A DNA stretch of 64,000 nucleotides from Azospirillum brasilense (GTDB lineage Bacteria; Pseudomonadota; Alphaproteobacteria; Azospirillales; Azospirillaceae): NCBI RefSeq assembly GCF_007827795.1, contig NZ_VITI01000014.1:62001-126000 (forward strand), read 5' to 3'. Below, one piece after another: positions 32,071 through 41,099 of this stretch (positions are counted from its first letter, which is position 1; each line of letters starts with the position of its first letter). The notes beneath the pieces are model-generated. The model saw only the letters and a program-made list of their open reading frames with translations. It was not told the origin of the DNA and did no database searches. The position numbers and the translations under genes were made by a program.

Positions 32071-32568
32071 ATGCCCGATGTTCAGGAACCGCGGACCATC
32101 GTCGCCGACCTTGGCCGCTACCTTGAGGATTTCACCGTCGGCGATGTCTACGAGCACCGCCCCGGCCGGACCATCACCGAAGCGGACAACATCCAGTTCA
32201 GCCTGCTGACGATGAACCGCCACCCCATGCACTGCGACCACGCCTTCGCCGAAAAGTCGGAGTTCGGCAAGCCGTTGGTCAACAGCGGCCTGACGCTGGC
32301 CATGGTGCTGGGCATGACGGTGGACGACGTCTCCTACAAGTCCGTCGCCAACCTCGGCTGGAAGGAGATCAAGCTGGTCGCTCCGGTCTTCCCCGGCGAC
32401 ACGATCTACGCGCGCTCCAAGGTGCTGGACGTGCGCGAATCCAAGAAGCGCCCGACCCAGGGCATCGTGACCACCTACACCGAGGGCTACAAGGCCGACG
32501 GCACGGTCTTCGTGACCTTCGAACGGGCCAGCCTCGTCCCCAAGCGGGGCCACGGCGTCGGCGACTGA
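32071..32568 (+). CDS. MaoC family acyl-CoA hydratase
   Basis: 165-residue hot-dog fold hydratase. The hydratase segment ITEADNIQFSLLTMNRHPMH carries the Asp and His expected for water addition to an enoyl-CoA, and GKPLVNSGLTLAMVLGM follows. ESKKRPTQGIVTTYTEGY is characteristic of the mesaconyl-/itaconyl-CoA hydratase-like branch. The ATG at 32071 was chosen because it matches family length; upstream codons lack support. Divergent from the CitE-like lyase and first gene of a run that continues with MmgE/PrpD, acyl-CoA dehydrogenase and CoA-transferase. Confidence 0.9.
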   Translation: MPDVQEPRTIVADLGRYLEDFTVGDVYEHRPGRTITEADNIQFSLLTMNRHPMHCDHAFAEKSEFGKPLVNSGLTLAMVLGMTVDDVSYKSVANLGWKEIKLVAPVFPGDTIYARSKVLDVRESKKRPTQGIVTTYTEGYKADGTVFVTFERASLVPKRGHGVGD

Positions 32569-32678
32569 TCTGGGGCGACTGATCCGGGGCGACTGATCCG
32601 GACAATCCGACAGCCCCGTCCGACAGCACTGATGGCCCGAGAAGAACAAAAGGCCAGGGAAAACAAAAGGGAGGAACC

Positions 32679-34085
32679 ATGCCCGCCACCGATCCCGCCA
32701 CCAACTCGATCGCCGCCACGCTGGCGGCCTTCGTCGCCGACACGCCCGACGACGCCATCCCGGCGGAGGTCCGCACCCGCGCGCCGCACCATATGCTGGA
32801 CGCCGTGGGCATCGCGCTGGCCTCGACGCGCTACGACTTCGCCCACAAGACGCTGACCGCCCTGCGCGGGCTGGCGGGGGAGGGGCCGGTGCCGGTGATC
32901 GGCATGCCCGCCTCGCTGCCCGCCCGCGACGCGGCGACGGTCAACGGGCTGCTCTGCCACGGCCTCGATTACGACGACACCCACATCGGCGGCGTCATCC
33001 ACCCGACCGCCAGCGTGATGCCCGCCGTGCTGTCGGCGGCGGCGATGACCGGGGCGGACGGCCGTTCCGTGGTCAGCGCCTATGTGCTGGGCGTCGAGGT
33101 GGCGGCCCGGCTCGGCGCGGTGGCGCGCGGCGGCTTCCATCAGGTGGGCTTCCACCCGACGGGCATGATCGGCGTGTTCGGCTGCGCGCTGGCCGCCGGC
33201 CGGCTGCTCGGCCTGACCCGTGCGCAGCTGGCCGCCGCCCAGGGCATCGCCCTGTCGATGGCGAGCGGCAGCCTGGAGTTCCTGGAGGACGGTGCCTGGA
33301 ACAAGCGCCTGCATCCCGGCTGGGCGGCGGCGGCGGGCATCACCGCGGCGGCGCTGGCCCGCGAGGGCTTCACCGGCGTCACCCGCCCCTATGAAGGCCG
33401 CTTCGGTCTGTTCAACGCCTATCTCGGCAAGGAGGCCGGGCGCGCCGAGCTGGGAATCGCCACCGCCGGCCTCGGCGGGACGTGGGAGCTGATGGCGACG
33501 GCGATCAAGCCCTATCCGGCCTGCCACTTCACCCACGCCTGCGTGGACGCCGCCCTGGAGCTGCGCCGCGACGGCCTCGACCTCGCGCGCATCCGCCGCA
33601 TCGAGGCGCTGGTGCCCGAGCAGGTCGTCAAGACCGTCTGCGAGCCGGAGGCCAACAAGAAGCGCCCCTCCAACTCCTACGACGCGCAGTTCAGCGTGCC
33701 CTTCCTGGTCGCCGCCGCGCTGGTGCGCGGGCGCCTGACCCTGGCGGAGCTGGAGAACGACGCGCTGAGCGACGCGGCGATCCTCGACATCGCGTCGAAG
33801 GTGTCCTACCGCCACGACCCGGACTCGCCCTTCCCGAAGGCCTATTCGGGCGAGCTGGTCATCACGCTCGACGACGGGCGGGAACTCCGTCACCGCGAGC
33901 ACATCAACCGCGGCGCCGCCGACCGTCCGCTGTCCAACGCCGAGATCGTGGACAAGTACCGCGGCAACGCCGCCATGGCCGTGAACGAGACCGCCGCGGC
34001 GCGCATCGCCGACGCCGTCCTCGGCCTCGACGCCAGCCCGTGCGCGGCGGACTCCCTGTCCGTGCTGTCGCCGTCCGTCCGCTGA
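32679..34085 (+). CDS. MmgE/PrpD family protein
   Basis: 468 residues with AAGGGAGG before the ATG. Matches the 2-methylcitrate dehydratase / immune-responsive gene 1 fold: LLCHGLDYDDTHIGGVIHPT, LGVEVAARLGAVA, GFHPTGMIGVFG and YPACHFTH with the conserved Asp and His residues. The family includes 2-methylcitrate dehydratase, cis-aconitate decarboxylase (which forms itaconate) and iminodisuccinate epimerase, so the exact reaction cannot be named. In this setting a C5/C6 di- or tricarboxylate is likely. 110 bp follow MaoC; 23 bp precede the acyl-CoA dehydrogenase, so one operon. Confidence 0.9.
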   Translation: MPATDPATNSIAATLAAFVADTPDDAIPAEVRTRAPHHMLDAVGIALASTRYDFAHKTLTALRGLAGEGPVPVIGMPASLPARDAATVNGLLCHGLDYDDTHIGGVIHPTASVMPAVLSAAAMTGADGRSVVSAYVLGVEVAARLGAVARGGFHQVGFHPTGMIGVFGCALAAGRLLGLTRAQLAAAQGIALSMASGSLEFLEDGAWNKRLHPGWAAAAGITAAALAREGFTGVTRPYEGRFGLFNAYLGKEAGRAELGIATAGLGGTWELMATAIKPYPACHFTHACVDAALELRRDGLDLARIRRIEALVPEQVVKTVCEPEANKKRPSNSYDAQFSVPFLVAAALVRGRLTLAELENDALSDAAILDIASKVSYRHDPDSPFPKAYSGELVITLDDGRELRHREHINRGAADRPLSNAEIVDKYRGNAAMAVNETAAARIADAVLGLDASPCAADSLSVLSPSVR

Positions 34086-34108
34086 CCATCCAATCCGGGA
34101 AACACGCC

Positions 34109-35284
34109 ATGAGCGAGACCACCACCATGAACGACGCGGAACGCGACGAGCAGGAACGCCTGATCCTCGACAGCGTGGACCGCTTCCTCGACCGCCACGT
34201 CCGGCCGGTCGCCCTGAAGCTGGAGCATGACGACACCTACCCCGACGAGATCGTCGAGCGGATGAAGGAGCTGGGCCTCTTCGGGGCGACGATCCCCGAG
34301 GAGTATGGCGGGCTCGGCCTGCGCCCCTCCACCTACGCCAAGATGATCGAGCGCATCTCGTCGGTTTGGATGTCGCTGACCGGCATCATGAACTCGCACC
34401 TCATCATGGCCTTCATCGTCACCAAGACGGGGACGGAGGAGCAGAAGGCCGCCTTCCTGCCGCGCTTCGCCACCGGCGAGCTGCGGGGCGGCCTTGCCCT
34501 GACCGAGCCGGACTGCGGCACCGACCTGCAGGCCATCCGCACGGTGGCCCGGCGCGACGGCGACGATTACGTCATCAACGGTTCGAAGACCTGGATCACC
34601 AACGGCATCCAGGGAAGCTGCTTCGCCCTTCTGGTCAAGACCGACCCGACGGCGCAGCCCCGCCACAAGGGCATGTCGATGGTCCTGGCCGAGAAGGGGC
34701 CGGGCTTCAAGGTCAGCCGCAAGCTGGAGAAGCTGGGCTACAAGGGCATCGATTCCGCCGAGCTGGTCTTCGAGGACTACCGCGTCCCGGCCGACCGGCT
34801 GATCGGCGGGGTCGAGGGCCGCGGCATGGCCTGCGCCATCTCCGGCCTGGAGCTGGGTCGCGTCAACGTGGCGGCGCGCGGCGTCGGCGTCGCCCAGGCG
34901 GCGCTGGACGAATCCGTGAAGTACAGCCAGCAGCGCAAGACCTTCGGCAAGCCGATCCACGAGCATCAGGCCGTGGCGATGAAGCTGGCCGACATGGCGA
35001 CCCGCGTCTCCGCGGCGCGGCTTCTCGTGCAGCAGGCGGCCAACGCGCTCGACCGCGGTGAACGTTGCGACTACGAGGCCGGGATGGCGAAGCTCTTCGC
35101 CTCCGAAGCGGCGGTGGAGAACGCCATGGACGCCATGCGCATCCACGGCGGCTACGGCTATTCCAAGGAGTTCGTGGTGGAGCGGCTCTACCGCGACGCC
35201 CCCTTGCTGTGCATCGGCGAGGGCACCAACGAGATCCAGCGCCTCATCATCGCCAAGCGGCTGATCGAGCAGAATCCGGTGTGA
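34109..35284 (+). CDS. acyl-CoA dehydrogenase
   Basis: 391 residues, FAD-dependent. Helical N-domain (VERMKELGLFGATIPEEYGG), flavin-contacting LTEPDCGTDLQAI and INGSKTWITNG, then the C-terminal domain with QQRKTFGKPI and the catalytic base Glu371 in CIGEGTNEIQR, followed by RLI. Oxidises a saturated acyl-CoA to the 2,3-enoyl-CoA and passes electrons to ETF. GxxTNEIQR-type end and the D-x-R segment resemble the glutaryl/short-branched group, in line with a dicarboxylyl-CoA. It would feed the MaoC hydratase. A repeat element separates it from the CoA-transferase gene. Confidence 0.92.
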   Translation: MSETTTMNDAERDEQERLILDSVDRFLDRHVRPVALKLEHDDTYPDEIVERMKELGLFGATIPEEYGGLGLRPSTYAKMIERISSVWMSLTGIMNSHLIMAFIVTKTGTEEQKAAFLPRFATGELRGGLALTEPDCGTDLQAIRTVARRDGDDYVINGSKTWITNGIQGSCFALLVKTDPTAQPRHKGMSMVLAEKGPGFKVSRKLEKLGYKGIDSAELVFEDYRVPADRLIGGVEGRGMACAISGLELGRVNVAARGVGVAQAALDESVKYSQQRKTFGKPIHEHQAVAMKLADMATRVSAARLLVQQAANALDRGERCDYEAGMAKLFASEAAVENAMDAMRIHGGYGYSKEFVVERLYRDAPLLCIGEGTNEIQRLIIAKRLIEQNPV

Positions 35285-35303
35285 GGGCGGGTGGTCGCCA
35301 CGG

Positions 35304-35394
35304 GCCCCCACCCTAACCCTCCCCCGCTTCGCAGGGGAGGGGACTTCTCTCCTCCCCCTGCGAAAGCGGGGGGAGGCCGGGAGGGGGCAAGCGC
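35304..35394. repeat. dispersed inverted-repeat element, copy B
   Basis: About 90 bp of imperfect palindrome. Left arm CCCTAACCCTCCCCCGC then TTCGCAGGGGAGGGG; right arm CTCCCCCTGCGAAAGCGGGG with GGAGGCCGGGAGGGGGC. It lies between the acyl-CoA dehydrogenase and CoA-transferase genes, which run in the same direction. Confidence 0.85.
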
Positions 35395-35441
35395 AACCAC
35401 TTCGCTCCACACCCCGCACACCCCCATCAGGGAGACACCGC

Positions 35442-36647
35442 GTGCTACCCCTCGAAGGCGTCACCGTCATCGCCGTGGAGCAATACGGCGCCGGCCCGTT
35501 CGGCACCATGCTGCTGGCCGATCTCGGGGCCGAAGTCATCAAGGTCGAGAATCCCGCCGAGGGCGGCGAGGTCGGCCGGCATGTCGGCCCCCATTTCTTC
35601 GGCCCCGGCAACAGCCACTTCTACCAGTCCTTCAACCGCAACAAGCGCAGCATCACACTCAACCTGAAGCACCCCGAGGGCATGGCGGTGCTGCACGAGC
35701 TGGTGCGCCACGCCGACGCTGTGCTGGACAACCTGCGCGGCGACCTGCCGGACAAGCTGGGCCTGACCTACGAGCATCTGAAGGCGGTCAACCCGAAGAT
35801 CGTCTGCGCCCACCTGTCCGCCTACGGGCGCACGGGACCGCGGCGGGCTTGGCCGGGCTACGACTATCTGATGCAGGCGGAGGCCGGCTACCTGTCGGTC
35901 ACCGGCGAGCCGGACGGCCCGCCCGCCCGCTTCGGCATGTCGGTGGTCGACATGATGACCGGCCTGATGACCGCCTTCGGCCTCGTCTCCGGCGTGGTCG
36001 GGGCGCGGGCCAGCGGCAAGGGCACGGACGTGGACGTCAGCCTGTTCGACACGGCGCTGCACAACATGACCTACCTCGCCACCTGGTACCTCAACGGCGG
36101 CCACAACCAGGGGCGGGAGCCGCGCTCCGCGCATCCGTCCCTCACCCCGTCGCAGCTCTACCGGACGCGCGACGGCTGGCTGTTCGTCATGTGCAACAAG
36201 GAGAAGTTCTGGCCGGTCTTCTGCGACAAGATCGGCAAGCCGGAATGGGGCGAGGACCCGCGCTTCCGCAGCTTCAAGGACCGGCTCGCCAACCGCGAGC
36301 AGCTCACCGTCCTGCTGGACGAGGTGCTCGGCCAGCGCGACACGGCGGAGTGGGTGGAGATCCTCGGCGGCGCGGTTCCCGCCGCCCCGGTCCTCGACAT
36401 CGCCCAATCGCTGGAGAACCCCTTCGTCCGCGACAGCGACCGGGTGGCCGATTTCGCCTACCCGGACGGGTCGGCCCCGGACGGAAATGGTAAGGTGCGG
36501 ATGCTGACCGGGCCGGTGCGCATCGGCGGCGAGACGTTGCCCACCCGCACCGCCCCGGCGCTGGGCGCCGACACCGAGGACGTGCTGGGCCGCATCGGCA
36601 TCGGGCCGGAGCGGATCGCCGCCCTGCGCGAGCAGGGGGCGCTGTGA
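35442..36647 (+). CDS. CaiB/BaiF family CoA-transferase (class III)
   Basis: 401 residues from a GTG at 35442, with AGGGAG seven bases before. Class III CoA-transferase: LLADLGAEVIKVE, the CoA contact RNKRSITLNLKHPEG, and the catalytic Asp170 in MSVVDMMTG, aligning with Asp169 of formyl-CoA transferase. Moves CoA from a donor such as succinyl-CoA to a free acid, so it is the logical activating enzyme for the acid taken up by the TRAP or MFS transporter. With the hydratase and lyase it parallels the Ict-Ich-Ccl itaconate set. Its stop overlaps the next gene's GTG by three bases. Confidence 0.92.
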   Translation: MLPLEGVTVIAVEQYGAGPFGTMLLADLGAEVIKVENPAEGGEVGRHVGPHFFGPGNSHFYQSFNRNKRSITLNLKHPEGMAVLHELVRHADAVLDNLRGDLPDKLGLTYEHLKAVNPKIVCAHLSAYGRTGPRRAWPGYDYLMQAEAGYLSVTGEPDGPPARFGMSVVDMMTGLMTAFGLVSGVVGARASGKGTDVDVSLFDTALHNMTYLATWYLNGGHNQGREPRSAHPSLTPSQLYRTRDGWLFVMCNKEKFWPVFCDKIGKPEWGEDPRFRSFKDRLANREQLTVLLDEVLGQRDTAEWVEILGGAVPAAPVLDIAQSLENPFVRDSDRVADFAYPDGSAPDGNGKVRMLTGPVRIGGETLPTRTAPALGADTEDVLGRIGIGPERIAALREQGAL

Positions 36648-37408
36648 AGGCCGCCGTTCGCCCGGCCTCCGTCCGCCCGTCCGCCGCGGAGGGGCCGCGC
36701 TTCCAGGAGATCCTGGACGCGCTGCGCGCCGACATCGCGGGTGGGCGGGTCGGGGTCGGCGAACGGCTGCCGACCGAACAGGAGCTGTGCCTGCGTTTCT
36801 CCGCCAGCCGCTACACGGTGCGGGAGGCGCTGCGCCGGCTCCAGGATCTCGGCCTGATCGCGCGTCGCCAGGGCTCGGGGTCGGTGGTGACCGCCGCCCG
36901 CCCCGACGGGCGGTTCCACAACACGCTGTCCAGCCTCGCGGAGATCGGGCAGTACGCCTCCTCCACCCGGCTGGAGGTGCTGGCGGTGGAGAAGATCCTG
37001 GTGGAGGGGCGGACGGCGGAGCTTCTGCGCTCCCAGCCGGACACGCCCTGGGTCCGGGTCGTGGCGCTGCGCCGCCAGCCGGGGGAGCGGACGCCGCTCT
37101 GCTACACCGAGGTGTTCCTGCCGGCCGCCTTCGACGACGTGGCCCAGGCCATCGGCACCTTTCCGGTCGCCGTCTACGCGGTGCTGGAAAGCCGCTACGG
37201 CCTGCGCATCGAGGAGGTCGTGCAGTCGATCGAGGCCACCTCGGCGGACGCCAATCTGGCGTCCCGTCTGTCGGTGGAGGTTGGCACGCCGATCCTGGTG
37301 GTGATCCGCCATTATCTGGACGCCGAAGGAAACGCGCTGGAGGTTGCGGTCAGCAGCCACGCGGCCGGACGATACCGCTATGAAATGACGCTGCAACGAT
37401 CCGGGTAA
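36644..37408 (+). CDS. GntR family regulator, HutC/UTRA type (first copy)
   Basis: 254 residues from a GTG at 36644 overlapping the CoA-transferase TGA. N-terminal winged helix (about 20-85) reads GVGERLPTEQELCLRFSAS, YTVREALRRLQDLGL, IARRQGSGSVV; the rest is a UTRA ligand-binding domain ending GRYRYEMTLQ. Closely related to the regulator at 41100 throughout. HutC-type regulators bind short palindromes with TTGTA..TACAA ends, making it a candidate for the TTGTACGKACAA sites. Last gene of the maoC operon, so probably autoregulated. The likely inducer is a pathway acid or CoA ester, unproven. Confidence 0.92.
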   Translation: MKAAVRPASVRPSAAEGPRFQEILDALRADIAGGRVGVGERLPTEQELCLRFSASRYTVREALRRLQDLGLIARRQGSGSVVTAARPDGRFHNTLSSLAEIGQYASSTRLEVLAVEKILVEGRTAELLRSQPDTPWVRVVALRRQPGERTPLCYTEVFLPAAFDDVAQAIGTFPVAVYAVLESRYGLRIEEVVQSIEATSADANLASRLSVEVGTPILVVIRHYLDAEGNALEVAVSSHAAGRYRYEMTLQRSG

Positions 37409-37484
37409 GGGGGCCATTAAGGCCCTGCCTGCGGCGAACGGCCGGAAGAGCCGCGCGGGGACAGCACCGGAAGGGAGGGAAGGA

Positions 37485-37706
37485 ATGACGGAAAACCTCA
37501 TCGGGGACGCCGCGGCTTGCGCACGGACCCTGGCCAGGATTCAGGGGGTGGCCCTGGACGATGCCGACGCCGCCCTGTGCGGGCGCCTGCTGGCCGCCGT
37601 GCCGGGAATGCTGGCGGCGGCGCATCCCGGCGGCTCGCTGTTCGACGTGCCGCTGGGCGCCCATACCGCGCTGGTGGCCGGAACCATTACCGGGGAGCGG
37701 GCATGA
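37485..37706 (+). CDS. AtzG-like small protein, probable amidase partner
   Basis: 73 residues, GGGAGGGA before the ATG. Sequence such as ARTLARIQGVALDDADAALC and GRLLAAVPGMLAAAHP resembles the AtzG/DUF4089 family, small helical proteins that form a complex with AtzE-type amidases. It directly precedes an amidase gene with a four-base overlap (ATGA), the same arrangement as atzG-atzE. Similarity is modest and rests partly on position. Confidence 0.62.
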   Translation: MTENLIGDAAACARTLARIQGVALDDADAALCGRLLAAVPGMLAAAHPGGSLFDVPLGAHTALVAGTITGERA

Positions 37707-39091
37707 CCGATCCCACATCGCTGACCCTGACGGACGCCGCAAGGGCGGTCCGCGACGGTGCGCTGCGGGCGGAAGCCCTGGTCGACGCCTGTCTGGACCG
37801 CATCGCCCGGCTGAATCCGACGCTCAACGCCTTCCTGTCGGTCGAGCCGGAGGAGGCGCTGTCCGCCGCCCGCGCCGCCGATGCGGAGGCGCGGGCCGGG
37901 CGGCTGCGCGGGCCGCTGCACGGCGTGCCGCTGGCCCACAAGGACATGTTCCACCGCGCCGACAAGCGCTGCACTTGCGGCTCCCCGACGATCCGCGGCG
38001 ACTTCCGCCCGGAGCGGACGGCCACGGTGCTGGAACGGCTGGACGCGGCGGGGGCGGTGACGCTGGGCACGCTGCACATGGCGGAATTCGCCATGGGGCC
38101 GACCGGGCACAACGCCCATCTCGGGCGCTGCCGCAACCCCTGGGACCCCGACCGCATCACCGGCGGCTCCTCCTCCGGCTCCGGTGCGGCGGTGGCGGCA
38201 CGGCTGGCCTTCGGGTCGCTGGGGTCGGACACCGGCGGGTCGGTGCGGCTTCCGGCGGCGCTGTGCGGCGTGGTCGGGCTGAAGCCGACGCAGGGGGCGA
38301 CGCCGATGGACGGCGTGATGCCGCTGTCGGAAAGCCTGGACTGCGTCGGCCCGCTGGCGCGCAGCGCCGAGGACGCGGCGACGCTGTTCTCGGTCATCAC
38401 CGGGCGGACGGACGCCGCAAACGCCATCGGCCAGGGGGTCGAGGGGCTGCGGCTGGGCATCCCGCGCCAGTTCTACTACGACGGGCTGGACCCCGCCGTG
38501 GCCGCCGCGCTGGAGCAGGCGCGGGCGGTGCTGGAGCGCGCCGGCGCCCGCGTCGTCGACGTGGACATTCCCGACCACGAGCCCTACGGCGACCTCGCCA
38601 ACCTCGTCTTCACGCCGGAGGCGGCGGCCGTTCATGCGCCGTGGCTGCGCGAGCGCCCGCAGGACTACGGACCGCAGGTGCGCGCACGGCTTCTGCAGGG
38701 GCTGATGGTGCCGGCGGCCTCCTACCTCCAGGCGAAGCAGCTTCGCGCGCTTCATCTCCGGGCGATGATCGACGGCCCCTTCGCCCAATGCGACGCGTTG
38801 TTCGTTCCCGCCCTGCGCAGCCGCGTGCCGACCGCCGCGCAGACCGACGTGGGCGCCGGGCCGGCGATGGCCGCGGTGGTCGCCGGGGTGGCGGCGCTGA
38901 CGCGACCGGTGTCCTACCTCGGCCTGCCGGCGCTCGTCACGCCCGCGGGCTTCGATCCGGACGGGATGCCCATCGCCATGCAACTCGTCGGGCGCCCGCA
39001 GGCGGAGGCCACGCTGCTGCGCATCGCCGACGCCTACGAGCGCGCCACCGGCTGGCTGCGCCGCGTCCCCCAGACACAGGTCTTCTCGTGA
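37703..39091 (+). CDS. amidase signature family amidase (AtzE-like)
   Basis: 462 residues. The AS triad is Lys80 (PLAHKD), cis-Ser156 in GGSSSG and nucleophile Ser180 in GSDTGGSVRLPA. Overlap with an AtzG-like small gene suggests the AtzE branch, whose best-known member removes an amide from 1-carboxybiuret; the substrate here is probably different. Fifteen bases separate it from the TRAP permease gene, so the amide could be the compound transported. Distinct from the amidase at 993-2333. Confidence 0.9.
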   Translation: MTDPTSLTLTDAARAVRDGALRAEALVDACLDRIARLNPTLNAFLSVEPEEALSAARAADAEARAGRLRGPLHGVPLAHKDMFHRADKRCTCGSPTIRGDFRPERTATVLERLDAAGAVTLGTLHMAEFAMGPTGHNAHLGRCRNPWDPDRITGGSSSGSGAAVAARLAFGSLGSDTGGSVRLPAALCGVVGLKPTQGATPMDGVMPLSESLDCVGPLARSAEDAATLFSVITGRTDAANAIGQGVEGLRLGIPRQFYYDGLDPAVAAALEQARAVLERAGARVVDVDIPDHEPYGDLANLVFTPEAAAVHAPWLRERPQDYGPQVRARLLQGLMVPAASYLQAKQLRALHLRAMIDGPFAQCDALFVPALRSRVPTAAQTDVGAGPAMAAVVAGVAALTRPVSYLGLPALVTPAGFDPDGMPIAMQLVGRPQAEATLLRIADAYERATGWLRRVPQTQVFS

Positions 39092-39105
39092 AGGGAGTTC
39101 CACCC

Positions 39106-39717
39106 ATGCCGGGAACCGATACATTGACGTCCGCGGCGACTTCTGCGGCGACCTCCGCGACCCCACACACCGAGGCGGAAGACGCCGCCTCGTCGCCGGG
39201 CCGCGGCCTGCCGGGCTGGTGGAGCTTCATCGAGGACCGCATCCTCCTGAACGTCGCCACGATCCTGATGATGGCGGCCATCGGCTTCATGTTCTACGAG
39301 GCGTCCAGCCGCTCCCTCCTGTCGGAGAGCCACTGGTGGGCGGAGGAACTGGTCCGCTTCCTGGTGGTGTGGAGCGTCCTGCTGTCGCTGGGCGTCGGCA
39401 CGCGGCATGGCCACTACATCCGCATGGACCTGCTGTTGAACATGATGCCGCACCGGGTGCGGCTGGCCTTCGCCTGGCTGAACAGCCTGATCGGGCTGGC
39501 CTTCAGCGTGCTGCTGGTGATCGCCGGCGTCCAGGAGGTCACGCATCTCCAGGCGATCGGCATGTTCACCGAATCCAACCTCGACCTGCCGCTGTGGACG
39601 GTCCGGCTGGTGCTGCCGCTGGGCGGGGTGCTCTACGGCTTCGCCTTCGTCGGCAACATCATCCTGCTGCTGCGCGGCCACGACCCCGATCCGCCCGTCG
39701 AGGGCGAGAATCTCTGA
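39106..39717 (+). CDS. TRAP transporter small permease (DctQ family)
   Basis: 203 residues from the ATG at 39106, with AAGGGAG upstream. Four membrane helices follow a 45-residue polar N-terminus: about 52-70 (LLNVATILMMAAIGFMFYE), 86-103, 120-140 and 166-190. The WWAEELVRFLVVW segment after helix 1 is the DctQ hallmark. Forms the membrane unit with DctM and takes substrate from a DctP protein. The N-terminus is longer and more repetitive (SAATSAATSA) than usual. Confidence 0.9.
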   Translation: MPGTDTLTSAATSAATSATPHTEAEDAASSPGRGLPGWWSFIEDRILLNVATILMMAAIGFMFYEASSRSLLSESHWWAEELVRFLVVWSVLLSLGVGTRHGHYIRMDLLLNMMPHRVRLAFAWLNSLIGLAFSVLLVIAGVQEVTHLQAIGMFTESNLDLPLWTVRLVLPLGGVLYGFAFVGNIILLLRGHDPDPPVEGENL

Positions 39718-39746
39718 ACGACGGCTGAAAAAGGGGAGGAAACACC

Positions 39747-41018
39747 ATGACCACCATCGTTGCCGTCGTCAGCCTGCTGTTCTTCGTGGCCGCGGGCGTG
39801 CACATCGCCCTGGCGCTGGGCGTCATCGCGGTCGGCCTGCTGACCTTCAACTTCAACATCCCGGTCGTCCTGGTCGCGCAGATGGCCTGGGATTCCGTGG
39901 ACAAATACGCGCTGGTCTGCATCCCGTTCTTCATCTTCGCCGGCAATCTGATGTCGCGCGGCAACCTCGCTCTGGTCATCCTGGAGCTGGTCGGGACGCT
40001 CATCCGCTACTTCCGCGGCGGCATCGCGCTGGCGCTGGCCATGTCCAGCGTGTTCTTCGCCGCGGTCAACGGCTCGTCCGTGGCCTGCGCCGTGGCGCTC
40101 GGCCCGGCGGCGGTGAAGCTGATGCCGAAGGAGGGCTATCCGCCCCGCTTCGCCGCCTCGCTGGTGGCGGTCTGCGGCACGCTGGGGCTGATGATCCCGC
40201 CGTCGCTGACCTTCATCCTGATCGGCTCCATCGTCGGCCTGCCGATCACCGACCTGTTCATCGCCGGCATCGTGCCCGGCCTGTTCGAGGCGTTCCTGCT
40301 CGGCATCACCACGCTGATCGTCAGCCGGCTCAAGGGCTACGGCCATGTCGGCGAGCGTCCGGATTGGAAGGGCTTCGGCCAGCGTCTGCCGGGTGCGGCC
40401 GGGGCGCTGATGATGCCGGTGCTCATCATCGGCACGATCTACATGGGCTGGTTCACCCCGACCGAGGTGTCGGCGCTGGCCGCCATCTACGCGGTGGTTC
40501 TGGTGACGCTGGTCTACCGCACGGCCAACCTCGTCGCGGTGTGGGAGACGGCGCGGGAGTCGGTGCTCCAGACCGTGATGATCTACGGCGTGCTGCTCGG
40601 CTCCGGTCTGCTGACCGCGGTGCTGACCCGCCTCGGCCTGTCCGCCGAGCTGACCGCGATGCTCAAGGAGGCGCAGGTTTCCCCCTTCGAGTTCCTGCTG
40701 GCGGTCAATCTGCTGCTGCTCGTCATCGGCATGTTCCTGGACGGCGTGTCGATGATCGTGCTGCTGGCGCCGATCCTGTTCCCGATGGCGCAGGCGGTGG
40801 GGGTGAACCCGATCCACTTCGCCGTCATCATGACCGCGCTGGTGGAGGTGGCGACCCTGACGCCGCCGGTCGGGCTGAACCTGTTCGTGATGAGCCGCAT
40901 CACCAAGATGCCGCTTCATTCCATCGTGAAGGGGGTGCTGCCCTTCTATGGGATGCGGGTGGTCGCGCTGGTCGCCATCAACGCATTCCCGGCCCTGTCG
41001 CTGGTTCTGCTCACGTAA
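39747..41018 (+). CDS. TRAP transporter large permease (DctM family)
   Basis: 423 residues, about twelve hydrophobic helices. Family motifs: IPFFIFAGNLMSRGNLA near residue 55, FFAAVNGSSVACAVALGP near 110, LMIPPSLTFILIGS, and MFLDGVSMIVLLAPILFP in the second half. Uses the sodium gradient to drive uptake of the acid delivered by DctP. GGGGAGG-like site before the ATG. Thirty bases after dctQ. The probable partner binding protein is at 28621. Confidence 0.93.
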   Translation: MTTIVAVVSLLFFVAAGVHIALALGVIAVGLLTFNFNIPVVLVAQMAWDSVDKYALVCIPFFIFAGNLMSRGNLALVILELVGTLIRYFRGGIALALAMSSVFFAAVNGSSVACAVALGPAAVKLMPKEGYPPRFAASLVAVCGTLGLMIPPSLTFILIGSIVGLPITDLFIAGIVPGLFEAFLLGITTLIVSRLKGYGHVGERPDWKGFGQRLPGAAGALMMPVLIIGTIYMGWFTPTEVSALAAIYAVVLVTLVYRTANLVAVWETARESVLQTVMIYGVLLGSGLLTAVLTRLGLSAELTAMLKEAQVSPFEFLLAVNLLLLVIGMFLDGVSMIVLLAPILFPMAQAVGVNPIHFAVIMTALVEVATLTPPVGLNLFVMSRITKMPLHSIVKGVLPFYGMRVVALVAINAFPALSLVLLT

Positions 41019-41099
41019 TCCGCCCCGCGCGGAACATCCTCGTACGCCGGTTGCATCAGCGCCCCGGCTCGTCCATCTTCCGGCATCATGAGGGATGCG

